DNA of 64,000 nucleotides from contig BPGC01000004.1 in assembly GCA_026002835.1 (NCBI GenBank), positions 1-64,000 of the forward strand, given 5' to 3'. The stretch is from Candidatus Nitrosocaldaceae archaeon. GTDB lineage: Archaea > Thermoproteota > Nitrososphaeria > Nitrososphaerales > Nitrosocaldaceae. Positions 27,507 through 36,338 of the stretch are shown piece by piece (the stretch's first letter is position 1; each line of letters opens with the position of its first letter). The notes below the pieces were generated by a model. It ran no database searches. It was not told where the DNA came from and saw only the letters and a list, made by a program, of their open reading frames with translations. Position numbers and translations under genes: made by a program.

Positions 27507-27620
27507 GAACTATATTATATAAAATTATTATTTATTATTTATGGTATACTTCGTCTTGAAATTCTTATAATCTATAAATGATATATAAATTTATATTGTA
27601 ATAAATTGGAGTTTAAGACA

Positions 27621-27902
27621 ATGTCATTCATATCTAAAAATAAGAAGGGCTTAGCACTTGGAGCAGCTATAGTTATTGGCGGTGCTATTCTAGGACTATT
27701 ACAATCACCATGGATAAGATCTGAATTAACTGAAGAAGCTGTAGTCTTAAGAGTTCATGATGATGGTTCATGTGAAGTAGAAACGGAATTTAGTAATATA
27801 CTAACAGTTTGGGATTGCAAAGGACATAAAGAAGGCGATAGTGTAACTGTTAAATACCGAGAGGCTACATCACTAGGAGAGATAATATCTAGTGGAGGAT
27901 AG
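27621..27902 (+). CDS. Small membrane-anchored protein with beta-rich domain
   Basis: 93 aa: one N-terminal membrane helix (GLALGAAIVIGGAILGLL) followed by a small domain with two Cys (GSCEVETEF, VWDCKG) that could form a disulfide outside the cell. No family is recognised. The TATA element atatataaat (27581-27590) places transcription start near 27608, so ATG 27621 is preferred over TTG 27606. Confidence 0.7.
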   Translation: MSFISKNKKGLALGAAIVIGGAILGLLQSPWIRSELTEEAVVLRVHDDGSCEVETEFSNILTVWDCKGHKEGDSVTVKYREATSLGEIISSGG

Positions 27903-27938
27903 TAATCTTTATTATCATTTTTGATATAAGTATGTTGG

Positions 27939-29384
27939 ATGTCTTTTGAAAATCTTAGAGAATATATAGATGCATTAGAAGCGTCTAATCAATTGAAGAG
28001 AGTTAATGCTAAAGTTAGTGTAGATTTGGAGATGGCCGAGATATTAAGAAGATTAGTATATAATCATGGTCCTGCTGTATTATTTGAGAATGTTGAGAAT
28101 TATGATATGAAGGTATTAGGTAATGCATTTGGTAGTATGGAAAGGATGAAGATTGCATTACAGATGGATAGATTTGAAGAGATAGGAGAAAGGATAACGG
28201 CATTAACAAGGATGGACATTCCATCAAGTATGTTTGATAAACTTAAGATGCTACCAAAACTATCAGAGATGACAGAGAGCGCTCCTAAGATTGTGAATAA
28301 AGGTCCAGTTATGGAGAATGTAAGCAAAGAACCAAATCTATTAAGATTACCAGCATTAAAATCATGGCCTAAAGATGCTGGAAGGTTCATAACATTTGGC
28401 TTGGTAGTTAGCAAACATCCAACTACTGGAGTTAGAAATCTAGGAGTTTATAGGATACAACTTATAGATGAGAATAAAGCTATAATGCACTGGCAGATAC
28501 ATAAAAGAGGAGCACAGCATTATCTTATGAAGAAGGAGAGGAATGAGAAGATAGAGGTTGCTATAATAATTGGAGCTGATCCCGCAACTATATTCTCAGC
28601 AGTTGCACCAGTTCCAGAAGGGTTGGACAAATATCTATTTGCTGGAATAGTTAGGAAGAAAGGTTTGAGATTAATAAGATGTAAGAGTGTAGATCTAGAA
28701 GTTCCAGCAGAGAGCGAGATTGTCTTAGAAGGTTATGTAGATCCTAATGATGTTAGAATTGAAGGGCCGTTTGGAGATCATACAGGTTATTATACTCCTC
28801 CAGAACCTTATCCTACATTTCATCTAACAAATATGATGCATAGAGATGATCCAATCTATCTAACAACTGTAGTTGGTAAGCCGATAGTTGAAGATGCGTA
28901 TATAGGTAAAGTTATCGAGAGATCATTTCTACCATTGATACAGATGTTTCACCCAGAGGTTGTAGATTTCAGTATGCCAGCATCTGGATGGTTTCAAGGA
29001 TTGGCTATAGTATCTATAAAGAAGAGATATCCTGGACAAGCAAAGAAAGTGATGCTTGGATTATGGGGCTTAGGACAGTTAGCATTGACAAAGTTTATCA
29101 TAGTTGTTGATGATGATATTAATGTTCATGATCTTAATGATGTAATATGGGCTGTTACTACTAGAGCAGATGCTAGAAGAGATCTAGTAATTATAGATAA
29201 TGCTCCTACAGATACACTAGATCCAGCATCTCCATTATTAAATCTAGGATCAAAATTGGGTATAGATGCCACTCAGAAATGGAAAGAAGAAGGGTATGAG
29301 AGAGATATACAAGAACTAGCAAAGGTCGATGATAATACTAAAGAGTTAGTAGATAGAAGATGGAGAGAATACAATCTAGAATGA
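27939..29384 (+). CDS. UbiD-family decarboxylase (menaquinone biosynthesis type)
   Basis: A 481-aa prenylated-FMN-dependent decarboxylase with GVYRIQLIDENKAIMHWQIHKRGAQHY and IEGPFGDHTGYYTPPEPYP (the E-R-D site region), and later VVDDDINVHDLNDVIWA. Placement 30 bp before MqnC and 4.5 kb after MqnE argues for decarboxylation of 1,4-dihydroxy-6-naphthoate in menaquinone synthesis. The UbiX flavin prenyltransferase is not in the window. Confidence 0.88.
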   Translation: MSFENLREYIDALEASNQLKRVNAKVSVDLEMAEILRRLVYNHGPAVLFENVENYDMKVLGNAFGSMERMKIALQMDRFEEIGERITALTRMDIPSSMFDKLKMLPKLSEMTESAPKIVNKGPVMENVSKEPNLLRLPALKSWPKDAGRFITFGLVVSKHPTTGVRNLGVYRIQLIDENKAIMHWQIHKRGAQHYLMKKERNEKIEVAIIIGADPATIFSAVAPVPEGLDKYLFAGIVRKKGLRLIRCKSVDLEVPAESEIVLEGYVDPNDVRIEGPFGDHTGYYTPPEPYPTFHLTNMMHRDDPIYLTTVVGKPIVEDAYIGKVIERSFLPLIQMFHPEVVDFSMPASGWFQGLAIVSIKKRYPGQAKKVMLGLWGLGQLALTKFIIVVDDDINVHDLNDVIWAVTTRADARRDLVIIDNAPTDTLDPASPLLNLGSKLGIDATQKWKEEGYERDIQELAKVDDNTKELVDRRWREYNLE

Positions 29385-29414
29385 ATTAAATATGATTTAT
29401 CCTTATCAATTGTA

Positions 29415-30509
29415 ATGGCTTTACAGTTAGTAGAATTCTCAGATATATTGGAAAAGATAGAGAAGGGTATTAGGCTAGATTATAATGATTGTTTAAGGCT
29501 TATGAAAAGCGATAATGTTCATGCTCTAGGTTATATAGCAAATATGCTTAATAGAAGGATTAACAATGATACAGCCACATTTATTAACAATCTTATCCTA
29601 AATTATACTAATATATGTGTAACATATTGTAAGTTTTGTGCATTTTATAGACCTCCTAATCATGATGAAAGTTATACATTATCTATAGATGAGTGCTTGA
29701 AGAGGGTTAGGTTTGCTGAAGAGCAATATAATATAAAACAAGTATTATTACAAGGAGGACATAACCCTTCATTAAATATAGAGTTTTATGAAGAACTGTT
29801 TAAAGCAATAAAGAAGAGTAGCAATGTAGCAATACATGGCTTATCTCCTTCTGAGATTGATATGATTGCTAGAGTTGAGCATTCATCAACAAAAGAGGTA
29901 TTATCTAGATTGAAAGATGCTGGTCTAGATTCTCTTCCTGGTGCTGGTGCAGAGATATTGGTAGATGAGGTTAGGAATAAGATCAGTCCTTTGAAGATAA
30001 AGAGTAATGAGTGGTTAAGAATAATGGAAGAAGCTCATAAATTATCAATACCATCCTCAGCAACTATGATGTATGGTCATCTAGAATCTATAGAAGATAG
30101 ATGCTCATCTTTGATGAAGATTATAGAATTGCAAGAGAAGACTCATGGTTTCATCGCATTCATACCATGGAGTTTCGAGCCTAATAAAACTGAGTTACAA
30201 GATCTTGTCAAATATTCAGCAGGTGGTTTAGAGCTATTAAAGATGATTGCTATATCTAGGATAATGCTCCATGGCTTAATAGATCATATACAATCTTCAT
30301 GGCTTACTAATGGTATAAAGATGGCTCAACTAGCATTGATGTATGGAGCGGATGACTTTGGAGGAACGTTACACGGAGAAGAAGTGGTTACAGCTACTGG
30401 AGCAAGATCTACAAGTTTGAATGCTAATATAATTATAAATGCTGTAAAGCAAGTTGGCTTAAAGGTTGCTGAGAGAGATAACTGGTATAATGTAATAAAG
30501 TATTATTGA
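29415..30509 (+). CDS. mqnC: Dehypoxanthine futalosine cyclase MqnC-like radical SAM enzyme
   Basis: A 364-aa radical SAM protein paralogous to the MqnE-like protein at 22332. CVTYCKFCAF binds the [4Fe-4S] cluster; LPGAGAEILVDEVRNKISP, AHKLSIPSSATMMYGHLE and GFIAFIPWSFEPNKTEL are MqnC signatures. It cyclises dehypoxanthine futalosine. Probably in operon with the UbiD-like gene. Confidence 0.85.
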   Translation: MALQLVEFSDILEKIEKGIRLDYNDCLRLMKSDNVHALGYIANMLNRRINNDTATFINNLILNYTNICVTYCKFCAFYRPPNHDESYTLSIDECLKRVRFAEEQYNIKQVLLQGGHNPSLNIEFYEELFKAIKKSSNVAIHGLSPSEIDMIARVEHSSTKEVLSRLKDAGLDSLPGAGAEILVDEVRNKISPLKIKSNEWLRIMEEAHKLSIPSSATMMYGHLESIEDRCSSLMKIIELQEKTHGFIAFIPWSFEPNKTELQDLVKYSAGGLELLKMIAISRIMLHGLIDHIQSSWLTNGIKMAQLALMYGADDFGGTLHGEEVVTATGARSTSLNANIIINAVKQVGLKVAERDNWYNVIKYY

Positions 30510-30639
30510 ATTTGATATAATTACCTAATTTCTTTCCAAAGTTTTTATCAATATCTTATTCAACGAGTAATTATATACAGCAGTAGCAAATGTTCAAGAC
30601 CAGATATAGATATGCAATTAATTAATATAAAAAACTACT

Positions 30640-30679
30640 TAACTAGTTAGCCAGTAATCAATACTATATACTATATAGT
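30640..30679. promoter_or_regulatory. Two palindromes upstream of the virion operon (putative operators)
   Basis: taactagtta (30640-30649) is a perfect 10-bp palindrome, and actatatactatatagt (30663-30679) a perfect 17-bp palindrome around a central C. They sit 26-65 bp upstream of the TATA box of the portal gene, where archaeal activators or repressors commonly bind. The rest of the 225-bp gap 30510-30734 holds no gene that I can see. Confidence 0.5.
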
Positions 30680-30704
30680 TACCTTATTTACTAATGCGGA
30701 ATTA

Positions 30705-30714
30705 TTTATATAAT
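30705..30714 (+). promoter_or_regulatory. TATA box of the virion operon
   Basis: tttatataat is about 25 bp before the portal ATG at 30735. The first gene of the block would thus be leaderless, and later genes rely on Shine-Dalgarno coupling. Confidence 0.55.
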
Positions 30715-30734
30715 TTGCAATGGAATGATATATC

Positions 30735-31910
30735 ATGCAATTGATATCCAAAATAAGAGATAAATTACAATCATACCCAATAAAAGACAATATAAAGACA
30801 ACCTCTATAGTAGTAGGAAAGAACGAACAGATAATTGGAGAGAGACCTCCTCTAACTTTTGCTAAACTATGGGATTATTATAATACAGATCCTACTGTCC
30901 AGAATGCAATAAATACATTTAGAGATCAGATAGTAGGTTCTGGTTTCTATGTTACTGCTAATGATCCTAAAGCAGTTGATATTATAAATGAATTCTGTGA
31001 TAAACTCGATTTCGATAATCTGTTGTATGATGTAGTAGGAGAGATGTTAGTATGTGGGAATTCATTCATAGAGATGCTAACTCCAGATTATCTTGAATAT
31101 TTGTCAAGAGTTCAGATAACTACAATAAAGAAGATTGTTAGAGATGAGTATGGAAATGTAAAGTCCATAGTGCAAGAGATAGATGGAAGAGAGAATTATC
31201 TGAAACCTAAAAATTTCATACACTTAAAGTTATTTGATGTTAATAATAAACCATTTGGAATAGGACTATTCCATGCTTTAGCAGTTCCTCAGATAATAGA
31301 TGGAGAATTAAGACCAAGCATAATAGATTCAATTGCAAGTATTAGGGATTCTATGGTTAGGATTTTTGAAGCATATGCAAGTCCTAAAGATATATACATA
31401 TTCGAGAATGCTAATGAGCAATTCCTGCAAGAACAAGCAGCAAAGATAAGAAGCATGAAGAAAGGACAATCATTCATAACTAATAAAAAGTTTGAACATA
31501 AAGAGATAACCATAGATCCAAGATCTAGATTTGATAAATATGTAGAATTTTTACAGACACAATTAGAATTAGGATCACAAACACCAGCAGCAAAGTTACA
31601 AACTACTACTGGTTATACAGAAGCAAGTGCTAGAGCAGTTATAGAGTTAGTAGAGAGAAGAATTATAGGCATACAGAGAAGATTAAAGAGGTTAATAGAG
31701 AAGGAGATATTCGATAGAGTGCTTATAAGAGAAGGTTTTGATGTTAGAAGTACTAATGTAACACTTCATTGGGGTTTGCCTGACATACCTTCATTTAACA
31801 CAAGCGATGTATTCAAGGCTGTAGAGTTAGGAATAGTAAGCAAAAGAGAGGCTAGAAATATTCTACAAAGATCTGGATGGATATTAGATCCAAATGAGGT
31901 GATAGAATAA
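30735..31910 (+). CDS. Phage portal protein (HK97 type)
   Basis: A 391-aa portal subunit, forming the dodecameric ring through which DNA enters the capsid. Typical features: TFAKLWDYYNTDPTVQNAI, FRDQIVGSGFYVTAND, GEMLVCGNSFIEML, and a helical C-terminal half with SARAVIELVERRIIGIQRRL. Length is near normal for siphovirus portals. It overlaps the capsid gene by 1 nt (TAATG). Confidence 0.92.
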   Translation: MQLISKIRDKLQSYPIKDNIKTTSIVVGKNEQIIGERPPLTFAKLWDYYNTDPTVQNAINTFRDQIVGSGFYVTANDPKAVDIINEFCDKLDFDNLLYDVVGEMLVCGNSFIEMLTPDYLEYLSRVQITTIKKIVRDEYGNVKSIVQEIDGRENYLKPKNFIHLKLFDVNNKPFGIGLFHALAVPQIIDGELRPSIIDSIASIRDSMVRIFEAYASPKDIYIFENANEQFLQEQAAKIRSMKKGQSFITNKKFEHKEITIDPRSRFDKYVEFLQTQLELGSQTPAAKLQTTTGYTEASARAVIELVERRIIGIQRRLKRLIEKEIFDRVLIREGFDVRSTNVTLHWGLPDIPSFNTSDVFKAVELGIVSKREARNILQRSGWILDPNEVIE

Positions 31911-33694
31911 TGGCTTCATTCAAGAAAGATATCAAGGTTGAGTTCATAGTAGGTATTGATAGCATAGAAAATGTTAGCGAATATCTTCATATAAGTGGCT
32001 TGTTATCAATACCTAGAGTATCTCTGAATGGATGGATCTATCTCCCAGAAGAGTTAGCAAAACAAGATGGTAAAACGGTTCCTATGTTCTTTGAACACGA
32101 AGAATTGTTTGATCCAGACGCAGAACCCATAGGAGTGCTTCATACAATATGGGATGAATCTCTTATGCAGTTAAATTATGATGCCATAATATTTGATAAA
32201 GAGAAAGCTAAAGCTATCATAGAGAAGAGATTCAAGCATGTAAGTATGGCAGCTACATGGGAGGATTATGATGTCATAAGAGGCTGGTTAGTTCCTAAAG
32301 GTGTCGAGATAATAGAAGGATCATTAGTATTAGAGCCTGGAATACCTGAGAGTAGTGTTAGTATAATAGATTATGTTAGTAATGATCCTGTAACAAACGA
32401 TAAATTGATACCTACAAAACTATGTGATGTTAATCTATATTATACAATTTTAGCAGATTCACATAGAACAGGTCAAGCATATAGCTTGCCTGTGTGTGAT
32501 GGGAAGATGGTAGATAATGAGATAAACAAAACGGAAAAGAAGACTATAATGATAACAGATGTTAATTTAATACGCAAGATATTAGATGCTAATAACAAAG
32601 TAGTAGTAGATTCAATAAGAGATATGTTAGATAAACCAAAGCCTACAGCTAAGATAGCAGATGATAATAACATAAACAACAAAGACATATTTTATAGAAT
32701 AGTAAGTGATTCACTAAGAAGGTTCTATACCATAAATTGGCATTATGTAAATGAGCAATTAAGAGTAAATAATGTTAGTGCAGATGCTATAGGGTTAACA
32801 GAACTAGGTTCTGGAGCTGGAGCACAATGGTTAGAAAATATAACTATAGTTCCAGCAGGCTTAAATGCTGGTTTAAGAAACTCATGTGAAGTTGTAGTAT
32901 TAGACAGAGGAGCAAAAGAAGCTCATTTTACTCTAATATCTACACCAACTCCAGTAGATGGAGATGCTCCTAACGTTCCAAATGATGCGACACAAACAAT
33001 AACAGATATAGTTGCAACGCCAGTAGAGAGAGTATTAAAGCAGAGGATAACAGATCAAGCAATGAGAAGTACTTCAGCAAATCTAGCAGAGGTTATAGCA
33101 AATACATTCAGAAATGCTGAGGTATTAGATGAAGATAGGAAAGTTCTCTCCGCCTTGGATAACATACCAGTAGCAAATCTAGCAGCAGATATCTATGGAG
33201 GAAATGCATTAGCAGAGAATGATATAGCTAGTACTGATATATTTACTAACGATCTATTAGCAAAGGCAAAGAGAGCATTATTAAGAAAAGGTTGGGAAGA
33301 AGCAAGAATGCCAGGATCATTAGTTTGTGTAATGAGCCCAGAACAGATGGAGCAGTTAATGAATGATAACAATATACAGAATTTCATAGAATGGGTAGAT
33401 AACGGGGATAGTGTTAGGAATGGAAGCATACCTCGATTGCACGGCATAGATCTAGTTGTAAGCAGTGAAGTTCCTACTGGCACTGGTTCTGGTGCTCCAG
33501 CAGTAACTACACATAGAGCCTTTGTTTATGTTAAGAATGTTGCTGTAGGTTTGGCATTTAGTAAAGAATTACAGATAGAAAGCACAAGATATCCAGAAGA
33601 GAGGGCTACTACTATTGTAGGAAGTTATGAATTAGCAGCTAAAGTAAAGAGAGAGGACGCAGTTGTAAGGATAGTAACATATGGAAGTGGTTAA
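31910..33694 (+). CDS. Prohead protease-major capsid protein fusion (HK97 fold)
   Basis: 594 aa. Residues 1-155 resemble U35-type prohead proteases, with VPMFFEHE (His63) and KHVSMAA (Ser112) as catalytic candidates. Residues 160-270 look like a helical scaffold/delta region. Residues 270-594 are an HK97-type capsid domain (SLVCVMSPEQMEQLM, GSIPRLHGIDLVVSSEVP, STRYPEERATTIVGSYEL). Protease and capsid are usually separate genes; fusion suggests cleavage in cis during maturation. Start has gaggtgat upstream. Confidence 0.9.
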   Translation: MASFKKDIKVEFIVGIDSIENVSEYLHISGLLSIPRVSLNGWIYLPEELAKQDGKTVPMFFEHEELFDPDAEPIGVLHTIWDESLMQLNYDAIIFDKEKAKAIIEKRFKHVSMAATWEDYDVIRGWLVPKGVEIIEGSLVLEPGIPESSVSIIDYVSNDPVTNDKLIPTKLCDVNLYYTILADSHRTGQAYSLPVCDGKMVDNEINKTEKKTIMITDVNLIRKILDANNKVVVDSIRDMLDKPKPTAKIADDNNINNKDIFYRIVSDSLRRFYTINWHYVNEQLRVNNVSADAIGLTELGSGAGAQWLENITIVPAGLNAGLRNSCEVVVLDRGAKEAHFTLISTPTPVDGDAPNVPNDATQTITDIVATPVERVLKQRITDQAMRSTSANLAEVIANTFRNAEVLDEDRKVLSALDNIPVANLAADIYGGNALAENDIASTDIFTNDLLAKAKRALLRKGWEEARMPGSLVCVMSPEQMEQLMNDNNIQNFIEWVDNGDSVRNGSIPRLHGIDLVVSSEVPTGTGSGAPAVTTHRAFVYVKNVAVGLAFSKELQIESTRYPEERATTIVGSYELAAKVKREDAVVRIVTYGSG

Positions 33695-33733
33695 CATGAA
33701 CTCCCAAAATTTTATTTTATTGAGGTGAATTGT

Positions 33734-34054
33734 ATGTATGCAAATATCGATAAGATAAAAGAACAGTTGCAAGGGATAAGTAATTCAGCAGATGCTGAAC
33801 TTAATAGCATACAGAATGATATAACGTTAGAGATAGATAGAAGGTTATCTATCATAACTGATCTGCCTATAACGGATCAAACGATTAGAGAAGAGTTAGC
33901 AGTATTTGAGGCTAGATTAGTAGCATTATGGTTCAAGCATAGAAGAGCTGGCATGCAAGAAAGAGAATCTATAATGAAGGAGATCGAGCATACATGGCAA
34001 GAGTTTGATAGATTCATAGCAAATAGATTTGGGTATGGTGTTGTAATTGGTTGA
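33734..34054 (+). CDS. Putative head-tail connector protein
   Basis: 106 aa, mostly helical (SNSADAELNSIQNDITLEID, then EELAVFEARLVALWFKHRR), in the position of gp6/gp15-type connectors after the capsid gene. A Shine-Dalgarno gaggtga ends 6 nt before ATG 33734, favouring it over the GTG at 33725. The assignment rests mainly on position. Confidence 0.7.
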   Translation: MYANIDKIKEQLQGISNSADAELNSIQNDITLEIDRRLSIITDLPITDQTIREELAVFEARLVALWFKHRRAGMQERESIMKEIEHTWQEFDRFIANRFGYGVVIG

Positions 34055-34352
34055 AAGCATATCATTAAAATCAGTTAAGAAGAGGATCTTCGCTATAAGC
34101 GATGATATAAATGATATGTATATAGTATTGAAAGATAAGCATGCTATTCCATTAAACCTTGAAGATAGAATACCTAGGATAAAAGTATATGATAATAATA
34201 GGTTAGTGCTAAATAAAGCATTAGAAGTAGTAGATAATGAGAATGGTGTATGTAAGCTTACCATAGATAGTTTAGAAGAAGGGATCTATATAGCAAAGAT
34301 CGAGCTATGCTCAGAACATATAGAAGAATTTCTGGTGGTGGTGCAAGAATGA
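34047..34352 (+). CDS. Virion-associated beta-sandwich protein
   Basis: 101 aa with TTG start overlapping the previous gene by 8 nt. The pattern DMYIVLKDKHAIPLNLEDRI ... DNENGVCKLTIDSLEEGIYIAKIEL resembles the small beta-sandwich domains seen in phage baseplate and neck proteins. Possible role: neck or head decoration. Its stop overlaps the next ATG (ATGA). Confidence 0.65.
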   Translation: MVESISLKSVKKRIFAISDDINDMYIVLKDKHAIPLNLEDRIPRIKVYDNNRLVLNKALEVVDNENGVCKLTIDSLEEGIYIAKIELCSEHIEEFLVVVQE

Positions 34353-34789
34353 TAGATGAGATACTTCAGAAGATAGTAGATATAATAAATGATGGCATTA
34401 ATAATATTGCAGAATTAAATGATGTAAAACATGTATATTATGGCAAGCTAAGGACATTAGCAATAGACTATCCATCTATTGTAGTATGGTTTGAGGAAGA
34501 ACAAGCAAATGATGGAGTAAAAGCAGATTCGTCAAGGATATTGTATAAAGATATCATAGGTATAGCTGTATTAGAAAAGAGCATTGAGGAAGATAAAGGC
34601 GAGAAGAATGCATTGAGGAAGATAGTTAAGATTGAAGAGTTATTAAGAGCAAATCCAAATCTTGATGGGTTAGTAGCAGATGAGCCATTACAAGCTATGC
34701 CTAAGAGAATCTTACCAGTAAATATGAGAGATTTCGCTCTTACAGAAGTTAGTATGCTTGTAACATATAGGAGGTGGGTTGATGCTTAA
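34349..34789 (+). CDS. Putative tail terminator / tail completion protein
   Basis: 146 aa. The start ATG overlaps the previous stop (ATGA) and is preceded by ggtggtgg. Alpha/beta content and order (VKHVYYGKLRTLAIDYPSIV, DIIGIAVLEKS, then TEVSMLVTYRRWVDA at the end) fit tail-terminator proteins, which stop tail polymerisation. The position between connector and tail tube supports it. Confidence 0.72.
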   Translation: MIDEILQKIVDIINDGINNIAELNDVKHVYYGKLRTLAIDYPSIVVWFEEEQANDGVKADSSRILYKDIIGIAVLEKSIEEDKGEKNALRKIVKIEELLRANPNLDGLVADEPLQAMPKRILPVNMRDFALTEVSMLVTYRRWVDA

Positions 34790-34895
34790 CGTCGAGAGAT
34801 CTATGCAAGGTATTATATTTTTATACTTTTTCATGGGTATGGATGAACCTTGCATAGATCCGACAGAGCCCAAGAGGGCAAAAGGTGAGAAATAA
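34782..34895 (+). CDS. Small coupled protein (37 aa) spanning a long hairpin
   Basis: A 37-codon frame with an exceptionally strong Shine-Dalgarno aggaggtg (34769-34776, 5-nt spacing). Its ATG overlaps the tail-terminator gene and its stop overlaps the tail-tube ATG (TAATG). It has a short hydrophobic stretch (GIIFLYFFMGM) and a charged tail. Tight coupling on both sides supports translation. It may serve to deliver ribosomes to the tail-tube gene. Confidence 0.6.
   Translation: MLNVERSMQGIIFLYFFMGMDEPCIDPTEPKRAKGEK
34791..34864 (+). promoter_or_regulatory. 18-bp stem hairpin before the tail tube gene
   Basis: gatctatgcaaggt (34798-34811) is exactly complementary to accttgcatagatc (34847-34860). 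Past a 3-nt bulge, gtcg (34791-34794) pairs with cgac (34861-34864). The loop is 35 nt. It lies inside the 37-codon ORF. In RNA it could act as processing site, stability element or translational switch for the tail tube. Confidence 0.85.
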
Positions 34896-35821
34896 TGGGT
34901 AGATACATTGGATTAGCAAAAGAGAGTAATTATGGAGAAGGAGTAGCACCAACTGTATTCATGAGGGTATTAAGCGAAAGCATACAGTATAATCCTAATT
35001 ATATATATCATAGAACTATAGAAGGAGGAAGAAAATTACAGACAGCTCAGTCAGCAAAGAAACAGTCAGTTGGAAGCATAAAGTTCATACCTGTATATGA
35101 TCATGGTTTAGGAGAGATCTTGCATATGTTGTTAGGTAAAGTCACTAGTAGTGAAGAAGAGGCTGGAGTAAGATATAAACATGTATTTGAACCAGCAGAA
35201 TCATTAAATGATCTAGCATCATATACCATAGAGAAAGGCTTAGATGATATAACTGGAGAAAGGTATGCTGGTTGTTGTGTAAGTAAACTTAAACTAACAG
35301 CAAAACCAGCAGATTTCTTGGTAATTGATGCTGATACATTTGGTAAGAAACCAGAACTTGTACAGTTAGCAACACCATCATTCAGTAATCAAGATTACAT
35401 AACCTCTGGCCATACATCAATACAAACACTAAATGGATTAAACGTAGCATTTGAAGAGTTTAGCATTGAGATCCAAGGAGGAATAGTACCAAGATTTACA
35501 TCATCTAGTGATGAGATACACGGCTTAGATCTAGAACCGATAAATGTAACAGCATCATTTACAAGTAGATTTAGAAACATACAAGATCTACAAGAATTCT
35601 TAGATGGCATAGAGAAGAGTTTTGTATGTAAATGGCAAGGTCCAGCATTAGGTAATGCAAACTATTCATTAACAATAGAGTTACCTAGACTAAACTTTGA
35701 CGAAGGTGATATAGCAATAAATGAGCAAGAGCGTTTGATGCAAGTGAGAAATGTTACAGCATTAGACTCTCCATCAGGGTTGATAAAAGTAACTCTTGAG
35801 AATGGCAAAATGAATTATTAA
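34895..35821 (+). CDS. Major tail tube protein
   Basis: 308 aa. RYIGLAKESNYGEGVAPTVF, then SVGSIKFIPVYDHGLGEILH and YTIEKGLDDITGERYAGC are typical of long siphovirus tail-tube subunits, followed by repeated beta strands. It polymerises into the tail tube. Shine-Dalgarno ggtgag precedes the ATG by 5 nt. It is the first gene after the hairpin, as expected for a highly expressed product. Confidence 0.85.
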   Translation: MGRYIGLAKESNYGEGVAPTVFMRVLSESIQYNPNYIYHRTIEGGRKLQTAQSAKKQSVGSIKFIPVYDHGLGEILHMLLGKVTSSEEEAGVRYKHVFEPAESLNDLASYTIEKGLDDITGERYAGCCVSKLKLTAKPADFLVIDADTFGKKPELVQLATPSFSNQDYITSGHTSIQTLNGLNVAFEEFSIEIQGGIVPRFTSSSDEIHGLDLEPINVTASFTSRFRNIQDLQEFLDGIEKSFVCKWQGPALGNANYSLTIELPRLNFDEGDIAINEQERLMQVRNVTALDSPSGLIKVTLENGKMNY

Positions 35822-35827
35822 GGTGAG

Positions 35828-35911
35828 ATGATGAGCATTACAAAATATCTAATAGCCCAGTATCTCTGGGTAACCAATCATCTTTTTGTTGGTGAGCAAT
35901 ATGAGTGTTAG
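35828..35911 (+). CDS. Short overlapping ORF (27 aa), tentative leader peptide
   Basis: 27 codons with Shine-Dalgarno aggtgag directly before ATG 35828/35831. It runs 11 nt into the following HK97-gp10 gene. Composition is aromatic and hydrophobic (KYLIAQYLWVTNHLF). Function unknown; translation may couple expression of the next gene. It fills the otherwise empty gap between tail tube and gp10. Confidence 0.4.
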   Translation: MMSITKYLIAQYLWVTNHLFVGEQYEC

Positions 35912-36338
35912 AATAGAGTTAAAAGCAAAGATTCCAGATCTAGTAAGAAGTAATGTAAAGGCATTAAGATCTAGCATTAAAGAATTGTCAAGGCAATTAC
36001 TAAACGAGATAAAGAATAGAGCACCAGTAGATACTGGAATGCTTAGATCTAGTTTTAGAGCATCGATTATAGATGAGAGTAATAAGATAAAAGCTAAGAT
36101 AGAATCATCAGTTCCATATGCATTGATGCTAGAATATGGAACTAATGCTCATATTATAACTGCTAAACAGTCTAAGGCTTTACACTTTATAGCAGATAAT
36201 AATGAAGTATTTGTAAAGAGTGTAATGCATCCTGGAATCAAAGGAAGATTTTATATAAAACAGAGTATAGATAACACACTTCCAAGGTTTAATAGTATAC
36301 TATCAAAGAATCTTGCGAGGGAGATGAATAATGAGTAG
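35901..36338 (+). CDS. HK97 gp10-family tail protein
   Basis: 145 aa. Family hallmarks: IKNRAPVDTGMLRSSFRA and VPYALMLEYGTNAHII, then HPGIKGRFYIKQSI. gp10-family proteins take part in head-tail joining and tail completion. ATG 35901 with ggtgag 5 nt upstream is favoured over the TTG at 35886. In most siphoviruses gp10 precedes the tail tube; here it follows. Confidence 0.88.
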   Translation: MSVRIELKAKIPDLVRSNVKALRSSIKELSRQLLNEIKNRAPVDTGMLRSSFRASIIDESNKIKAKIESSVPYALMLEYGTNAHIITAKQSKALHFIADNNEVFVKSVMHPGIKGRFYIKQSIDNTLPRFNSILSKNLAREMNNE

